Assembly (NCBI GenBank): GCA_001430745.1
Contig: KQ481955.1
Coordinates: forward strand, 1,101,435-1,112,261
Reading direction: 5' to 3'
Source of the DNA: Auxenochlorella pyrenoidosa
Lineage: Eukaryota; Chlorophyta; Trebouxiophyceae; Chlorellales; Chlorellaceae
Length of the DNA: 10,827 nt
Position 1 is the first letter of the stretch, and each line of letters starts with the position of its first letter. The notes under the pieces were generated by a model. The model made no database searches. It had not been told where the DNA came from and saw only the letters and a program-made list of their open reading frames with translations. A program made the position numbers and the translations under genes. Shown here one piece after another: positions 7,501-10,827 of this stretch.

Positions 7501-10177
7501 CGCTGCTGCTGATGCTGCGCAAGGAGATCCGCCGGCGACGCGACAACCCCTCGTCGGTGAGCGCGCCCACGGCTTTGCCCCTCGCCCCCTGCCTGCAACC
7601 AGCCCTGGCGGGTAGCTGCCCATGGGCGGGCCAACTGCGCGCTGACCCCCCCCACACACACACATACCACCCCCCCCCCCCCACCCCCCCACCCCCCCAC
7701 CACCCCATCCCCCACTCCCCACTCTACCCCCTACCCACCCCGGCAGGCCCCGCGTGTGCACTTTGTGTGGGCGAGCCGCCACCCCCACGAGTTCTGCATC
7801 ATGGACCCCGAGATCCTGGCCGCTGCGCAGTGAGCAGCAGGGCGCGCATGGGAGAGGAGGGCAGGGCGGCGCGTATCTGGATGCTGTGTGATCCAGCAGC
7901 GCCGGCCCTGCATGGGCATGAGTGGCAGCTTGGGGCTTTGGCACGTCAACGCGTGTCAACGGGTGTGAGCTTGTGTGTCCAGCCCCAGCACGCCGTGATG
8001 ACTTGCAGGGACCCCACCGGCTGGCTGACCATTGAGCTGCACAACACGGGCGCTGCGCCCCTGGCACTTCCCGATGACACAGACAAGGATGCCCAGGTCA
8101 GGACCAGTGCGGCTGACACCTGCGCATCGCTGTGCTGCTGTGCTTTTGGTTTTGGGCTGTGTAATCCTGAGGCACAGGCCCGCAACACCATCCAACCACC
8201 GCCCAGTCCTCACCTCCCCACCCTGAAACCACGCCCATTGCGCTGCGTTGCTTCCTCATGGGCAGATTTCGCCGCGCCACTCTGGTTCCAACAGCAGCAT
8301 GGACATCAAGGACAGCCCGACCAAGCTGCCTCCTGGCGCTACCAACCCCGTGGAAGGCAAGGGCAGCGTAGCGGCCTGCGTATGTCAATTGCAGACCGTT
8401 GCATGCACGTGTGCGTAGGGCGCGCATGCACCATGCAAGCTGTTGCTGACTATGCAGCAGCCGAGCAGGGCCAGCCAAACGCACAGCCACCCGCCTTGCT
8501 GCTTGCATGCCCTGCCCACAAGTGCAGGTGTGTGCCCCCTCTCATCCCCGTACGTCCACAAGCACGCAAGGTGCGCTGCCGCTGCCTGAAACGCTGGCTG
8601 GAGGGTTGGTCCCTGGACTCTGCCCGGGGTGGCGCCCACCCTGACATGCTCCGCAGCTGCCACGGCTTCATGGCTGCCCCCCACGCGCCCCGTTTCCTGC
8701 AGGGTGATCCAGCCGCAGACTGCGGGCCCGGTGCACCTGGCGGTGGTGTACCTGCTGGCCTGGGTGGGCGCCATGCTGGGCACCTATCTGGGCGGCGCTT
8801 ACGTGGGCGAGGCCTACACCTCCTGGGACTCTGCCGGCGTCGACTACCCCAACTCCTTCTACTGGAAGGCAAGGACACGTAGCAGGGCAGGGGAGGGCGC
8901 GCTTGGCCTGGTGTGGGAGGGCGCTGAAGCAGGGGTGGCTGGCGCAGCATGCTCGTGGGTGGGCAGGTAAGAGAGGCAATTGGCAAGTGGCGCATGTTCA
9001 ATGCATGTCTTGAGCAGCCGGAGGCACCGGTCTGTGGTGACCCTGCGTGCGATCCAGCCGTCCCAGCTCTGCAGGTGGGCATGGTGTGGTTCTTCACCCA
9101 GGCCATCATGTCCATCGGCCTGCCCTTTGCACTCGTTGTCGCCCCCATGCACCTCTGGAGGTGAGCAGCACGCCGCGCTCGGTGCGTGCGCATGCAACAG
9201 GCTTCACAGCCATCCTGAGGTGCTTGGTCAGCAGCAACCCTGCGCTGGGCGGTGTGGGCCGCGAGCGCAGACCTTGCTTGGGTGAGGCAGGGTGGGCAGA
9301 CAATGCACGCTCACATTTGTTTATGATTGTTGAGACTGGCTGGATTGGTGGTTTGAGCAGCGCCTCGCGCTGTCACCATGCTCCCCGTGGTCTACAGTTC
9401 TAAGTCGCGCTTTGCGCGCTGCGGCATTGCTTTGCTTGCCCCAGGTACTGGCGCGCAGTTGGCCAGCACAACATGGACGAGCTTCTGCCACATGGCCCAG
9501 CCGAGGAGCCGACTGGGCACGGCGCGGGCTGCTCCCTGGTGAGTCCTGCCTGCTTGCTGCAGCTTTGGTTGACCGCCTGCTTTGCTCGCACTTGAAGCTG
9601 CCAATGTCATGAGACAGTAGTGCTCAAGCCGCCCAACGGACAGGACTGTGAGGACGCGTCCTCACAGTCACATGCGAACCACCAACGGCGTGCTCCTAAG
9701 TTGCCTGCGCCTACTCAACTGGCCCACCTGCTCATAAACGCAGACCAACGGAGTGCTGACTGCTTCGGCTGGGGAGGAGGGTCTGCGCATGGTGGCCGGC
9801 CGGCCCGACCTGCAAGCTGCGCTGGAGTCGGCAGGCTCCGTCGCCGCCAAGAGCAGCGGCCTCACCAAGGGCCAGGTCGGCGTGTTTGTTGGCGGTGAGC
9901 ACGGTGTGGAGGCACCAGCGGTCTTTAACCTGCACTAGGGCGGTGCCACTGGCAAGCCGTCTTGGGTGGAGGAACCGTCTTGGCATTTAGTCAACAAAGC
10001 CCAGGGATGGGTCGCGCCTGCAAGGGCTCAAAGCGTGCCCGCCTCCGCTCCTCCCCTCTTGCCCATGGCACAGGGCCCGAGCCCATGAATCGCACGGCGC
10101 TGCTGGCGGTGTCGCGCCTGAACGACCGGTGCGGCGGCCCGCACTTCGAGTTCCACGCGATGTCGCACACTCTGTGA
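2808..10177 (+). CDS. FRO: Ferric-chelate reductase, FRO/FRE type (flavocytochrome b of the NOX/FRE superfamily)
   Basis: About 25 exons join in one frame: 2808-2985, 3370-3489, 3707-3738, 3921-4057, 4327-4352, 4537-4591, 4732-4857, 5090-5167, 5322-5451, 5697-5787, 6103-6227, 6436-6538, 6691-6743, 6977-7028, 7252-7322, 7494-7556, 7747-7829, 8009-8096, 8266-8379, 8528-8604 (uncertain), 8703-8868, 9075-9160, 9445-9538, 9744-9894, 10074-10177. The product is about 800 residues (plant FROs about 700-750). It has four early membrane helices, haem helices with His224/His238 and His300/His314 (both H-X13-H), an FAD motif HPITV (389-393), GGGIGATP (455-462) for NADPH, two late membrane helices (about 602-684) and a GGPEPM end motif (766-771). 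The family carries electrons from cytosolic NADPH via FAD and two haems to Fe(III) or Cu(II) across the plasma membrane. The helix pair inside the NADPH domain and the absence of EF-hands favour FRO over respiratory-burst oxidase. The start is the first in-frame ATG, with A at -3. Substrate choice between iron and copper cannot be read from the sequence. Confidence 0.88.
4732..5787 (+). other. FRO: FRO gene, exons 7-10: di-haem ferric reductase membrane core
   Basis: Exon 7 carries helix 4 (FGIMLWPNIWVLFFPIP) and ends in SQMIRYHR. Exon 8 continues WIGHMTMVVLSLHGW, giving His224 and His238 fourteen residues apart. Exon 9 holds FWHEFSDWGTLSSINF and a helix ending VLWATSISWVRRKFFE. Exon 10 has YRCHIVCFLGF...YMHYFW, giving His300 and His314, again fourteen apart. 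In yeast Fre1 and plant FROs, His pairs with this spacing hold one haem near each face of the membrane. All four ligands are intact. This is the strongest single piece of family evidence in the window. Confidence 0.9.
5541..5640. repeat. 32-bp minisatellite in FRO intron 9, preceded by a C tract
   Basis: After a C-rich run (about 5538-5556), a 32-bp unit containing CTTCACACC and CACCACCGCCACC repeats with the same period: the CTTC anchor falls at 5567, 5599 and 5631. There are about two and a half copies. It is intronic (5452-5696), and the proline/threonine-rich readings through it are not part of the protein. Confidence 0.85.
6103..6743 (+). other. FRO: FRO gene, exons 11-13: last core helix and FAD-binding domain
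   Basis: Exon 11 starts GLLLYAVDVALR, the end of the last core helix, followed by the first beta strands (TLVTGASVD...VATVQMKSSK). Exon 12 gives LFLLVPSISRWQWHPITVAG; the family form is (F)L-x-(V/I)PSIS-x-x-QWHPF(T)-x-(S/A), where the HPFT loop binds FAD. Here Phe is replaced by Ile. Exon 13 gives TTLTLHIKSYGKWSK, matching L-x-x-x-I-(R/K)-x-x-G-x-W-(T/S). The acceptor of exon 12 (CTCTGCAG, 6435) is the best in-phase choice. Confidence 0.8.
6977..8096 (+). other. FRO: FRO gene, exons 14-18: NADPH-binding domain, first half
   Basis: Exon 14 (ELLDRLCRRESLAVRVS) and exon 15 (APVGPELPSW...VLLIGGGIG) form the region that is usually V-E-G-P-Y-G-P, then a strand and the GGxG(I)TP dinucleotide loop; exon 16 begins ATPLLLMLRKEI. 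Exon 17 (PRVHFVWASRHPHEF) and exon 18 (GWLTIELHNTG) match the next two strands of the Rossmann-like fold. The normal GPYG is read here as APVG. The Pro and second Gly remain, but the first Gly and the Tyr do not. Splice phases are consistent throughout (1,0,0,2,0). Confidence 0.75.
7648..7740. repeat. CA-repeat plus long C-rich tract in FRO intron 16
   Basis: A short CA repeat is followed by C runs of up to about 12 bases broken by single A or T, filling the 3' half of the intron (7557-7746) and running into the acceptor CCGGCAG. It may serve as an extended polypyrimidine tract. The opposite strand is G-rich and could form G-quadruplexes. No coding content. Confidence 0.8.
8266..8702 (+). other. 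FRO: FRO gene, linker exon(s) before the late helices, join unresolved
   Basis: Exon 19 (8266-8379) encodes a polar Ser/Pro-rich linker (ISPRHSGSNSSMDIKDSP...) ending AAC|GTATGT in phase 0, while the next clear exon (8703) needs two carried nucleotides. Either a short exon exists at 8528-8604 (or to 8628), giving a linker rich in Ser/Thr/Pro, or exon 19 runs on to 8408 and uses the donor AC|GTGTGC. All these options keep the frame open. I favour the extra exon because GTATGT is the better donor, but it is not certain. Confidence 0.45.
8703..9160 (+). other. FRO: FRO gene, exons 21-22: two membrane helices inserted in the NADPH domain
   Basis: Exon 21 encodes VHLAVVYLLAWVGAMLGTYL followed by a short loop (SWDSAGVDYPNSFYWK). 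Exon 22 encodes VGMVWFFTQAIMSIGLPFAL, then VVAPMHLWR. A helix pair placed between the two halves of the NADPH domain is characteristic of plant FROs and is not present in respiratory-burst oxidases. The intron between these exons only keeps frame with a GC donor (8869-8870). Confidence 0.8.
8869..9074 (+). other. Non-canonical GC-AG intron in the FRO gene
   Basis: Exon 21 ends TGG AAG at 8868 and is followed by GCAAGG; the next exon starts after CTCTGCAG at 9074. Joining AAG|GC...AG|GTG keeps phase 0 and links FYWK to VGMVWFF. The first nearby GT (CAC|GTAGCA) gives the wrong phase. GC-AG introns with an AG|GCAAG context are a known minor class in plants and algae. Confidence 0.65.
9445..10177 (+). 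other. FRO: FRO gene, exons 23-25: C-terminal half of the NADPH domain
   Basis: Exon 23 (YWRAVGQHNMDELLP...) is a soluble linker after the helix pair. Exon 24 includes GRPDLQAALESAG and ends QVGVFVG. Exon 25 gives GPEPMNRTALLAVSRLN and ends FEFHAMSHTL before TGA. 'GRPDL...' and V-F-V-x-GP-x-x-M are the standard end of the NAD-binding domain in FRE/NOX proteins. The usual Cys before GP is Gly766 here; that codon (GGC) lies wholly in exon 24, while Gly767 is split by the intron (G|GTGAGC...CAG|GG). The closing FEFH pattern matches the F-x-F-H end typical of the family. Confidence 0.82.
9644..9669. repeat. Perfect 26-bp palindrome in FRO intron 23
   Basis: The left arm GACTGTGAGGACG is followed at once by its exact reverse complement, centred on ACGCGT. 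In RNA it would fold into an 11-bp stem with a 4-nt loop. It lies in the intron 9539-9743, about 75 nt before the acceptor. The role is unknown. Confidence 0.85.
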
Positions 10178-10550
10178 GGTGCCAGCGGCGCCAGCTGCCT
10201 TCCCGGCCATGCCCATCGAGGGTTGAGAAGGGTGCAGGCCCCCTGGGGTGCTGCTTGCCCCGCAGGCCCAATGTTTTCTGTTGCGCCCTCTGGGCGCGAG
10301 GCCAGCGCTGGCGAAAGGAACCAGCCTGCAGAAAAAGCTCCCATGAGCCCTGCCCAGCATTCACACCCTGGTTATAACGTGTTGCATGCATTGTGATGCA
10401 TTCTCTGACCAGTCAGTGTTTCTTCCATTAACTTTCCATGAGCCTTCATTGAGCAGGGCATGCATGCTGAGCTGTCGGGGCCCTTCTACTTGACCAGTCT
10501 CTGCCCACCATTTGGGCTAATTTTCCTTTCTTGTAACTAGCTTGGGTCGC
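10178..10550 (+). other. Probable 3' UTR of the FRO gene
   Basis: From the TGA at 10175-10177 to shortly past the TGTAA at 10532 there is no convincing coding sequence. The AT content rises after about 10370 compared with the exons, as is common in algal 3' UTRs. Confidence 0.5.
10532..10536 (+). terminator. TGTAA polyadenylation-type signal
   Basis: TGTAA is the usual near-upstream polyadenylation signal of chlorophycean algae. It lies 355 nt after the reductase stop codon, in an AT-richer stretch, so cleavage would be expected 10-25 nt further on. The motif is short and could occur by chance. Confidence 0.5.
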
Positions 10551-10827
10551 ATTACACTGGCCGTCCCATTTTTATCCGGAATGCGTACCAAAGACTGGTT
10601 TTAGCTTGTTTCACGTGTGATGGTACACGACGAGCCAGCAGCAGCAGCAGCTCCACCAGCCGCGGGGGACCATCATGACATCGGGGTGGTGCCTGTGCGC
10701 GGGGACAGGAGGCGAGGGCTGGGTGGGCCGCTGGCCTGAAGCCCAGTGCAGCGCAGCGGGACAAAGAGGGAAGGGGGAAGAATGGGTGGGAGGAAGGGGT
10801 GAGGGGTGGGGGTGGGGGTGGGGGGTT
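10551..10827. other. Downstream region with CAG run and G-rich tract; no confident gene
   Basis: There is a run of CAG triplets at about 10637-10652 and a purine/G-rich tract from about 10757 to the window end (GGGTGGGGG repeats). A 39-codon plus-strand frame (10620-10739) and a 70-codon minus-strand frame (10764-10552) cross it. Neither shows motifs, splice context or composition that I can defend. It is probably intergenic or the edge of a neighbouring gene. Confidence 0.4.

Noticed and set aside
7408..8067. Long minus-strand glycine-rich open frame
   Set aside because: It is the reverse complement of the C-rich intron and of reductase exons. It has no domain-like features and is explained by composition.
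7425..8882. A 485-codon plus-strand open frame, the longest in the window
   Set aside because: It runs through several introns including the C-rich tract, and in places uses a different frame from the conserved reductase exons (for example over the late helices). It is open because of GC-rich composition, although it shares frame with some true exons.
2808..10177. NADPH oxidase (RBOH/NOX) as an alternative identity
   Set aside because: No EF-hand region precedes the membrane domain, and the helix pair inside the NADPH domain is a FRO feature. Superoxide production cannot be excluded from sequence alone.
10620..10739. Small plus-strand ORF of 39 codons starting MVHDEP with an alanine run
   Set aside because: It is short, driven by a CAG/GCA repeat, lies beyond the likely polyadenylation site, and has no recognisable relative.
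10552..10764. Minus-strand ORF of 70 codons with a leucine run
   Set aside because: The leucine run comes from the CAG triplets read in reverse. There is no motif or supporting splice context, though the end of a neighbouring gene cannot be excluded.

Overview
This window looks like nuclear DNA of a green alga (chlorophyte). It is GC-rich. Its genes are split into many short exons (26 to about 250 coding nt) by introns of roughly 100-400 bp with GTGAGY/GTAAGY-type donors and TGCAG acceptors. The introns carry C-rich and CA-rich simple sequence, and a TGTAA polyadenylation-type signal follows the main gene. No bacterial-style operon, rRNA, tRNA, CRISPR or transposon was recognised. All exon joins below were worked out by eye from splice sites, reading phase and family motifs. 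No transcript evidence was available.

Layout. (1) Positions 1-632, plus strand: three phase-compatible exons of a class V aminotransferase (isopenicillin-N epimerase / cysteine desulfhydrase-like). The gene enters from the left edge and then seems to stop short. (2) 633-1232: no confident gene; a small hairpin, a C-rich tract and probably the 3' UTR of the next gene. (3) 1233-2402, minus strand: a four-exon gene for a 200-residue secreted protein. Its eight cysteines fall in the order C, C, CC, CXC, C, C, the eight-cysteine pattern of plant non-specific lipid transfer proteins. A Pro/Ala-rich linker and a weakly hydrophobic tail follow, as in GPI-anchored LTPs. (4) 2403-2807: a 405-bp divergent intergenic region with a palindromic G-box. 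(5) 2808-10177, plus strand: one gene of about 25 exons for a FRO/FRE-type ferric-chelate reductase of about 800 residues. (6) 10178-10827: 3' UTR with TGTAA, a CAG run and a G-rich tract.

How the genes relate. The reductase is the centrepiece. It has a membrane domain with two H-X13-H haem pairs, then FAD- and NADPH-binding domains, with two extra membrane helices inserted in the NADPH domain as in plant FROs. It would move electrons from cytosolic NADPH across the membrane to Fe(III) or Cu(II). The lipid-transfer-like gene is divergent from it, so a shared promoter is possible but unproven. The two most notable points are the eight-cysteine protein in an apparent chlorophyte and altered nucleotide-pocket motifs in the reductase (Gly for the usual Cys before GP; APVG for GPYG).
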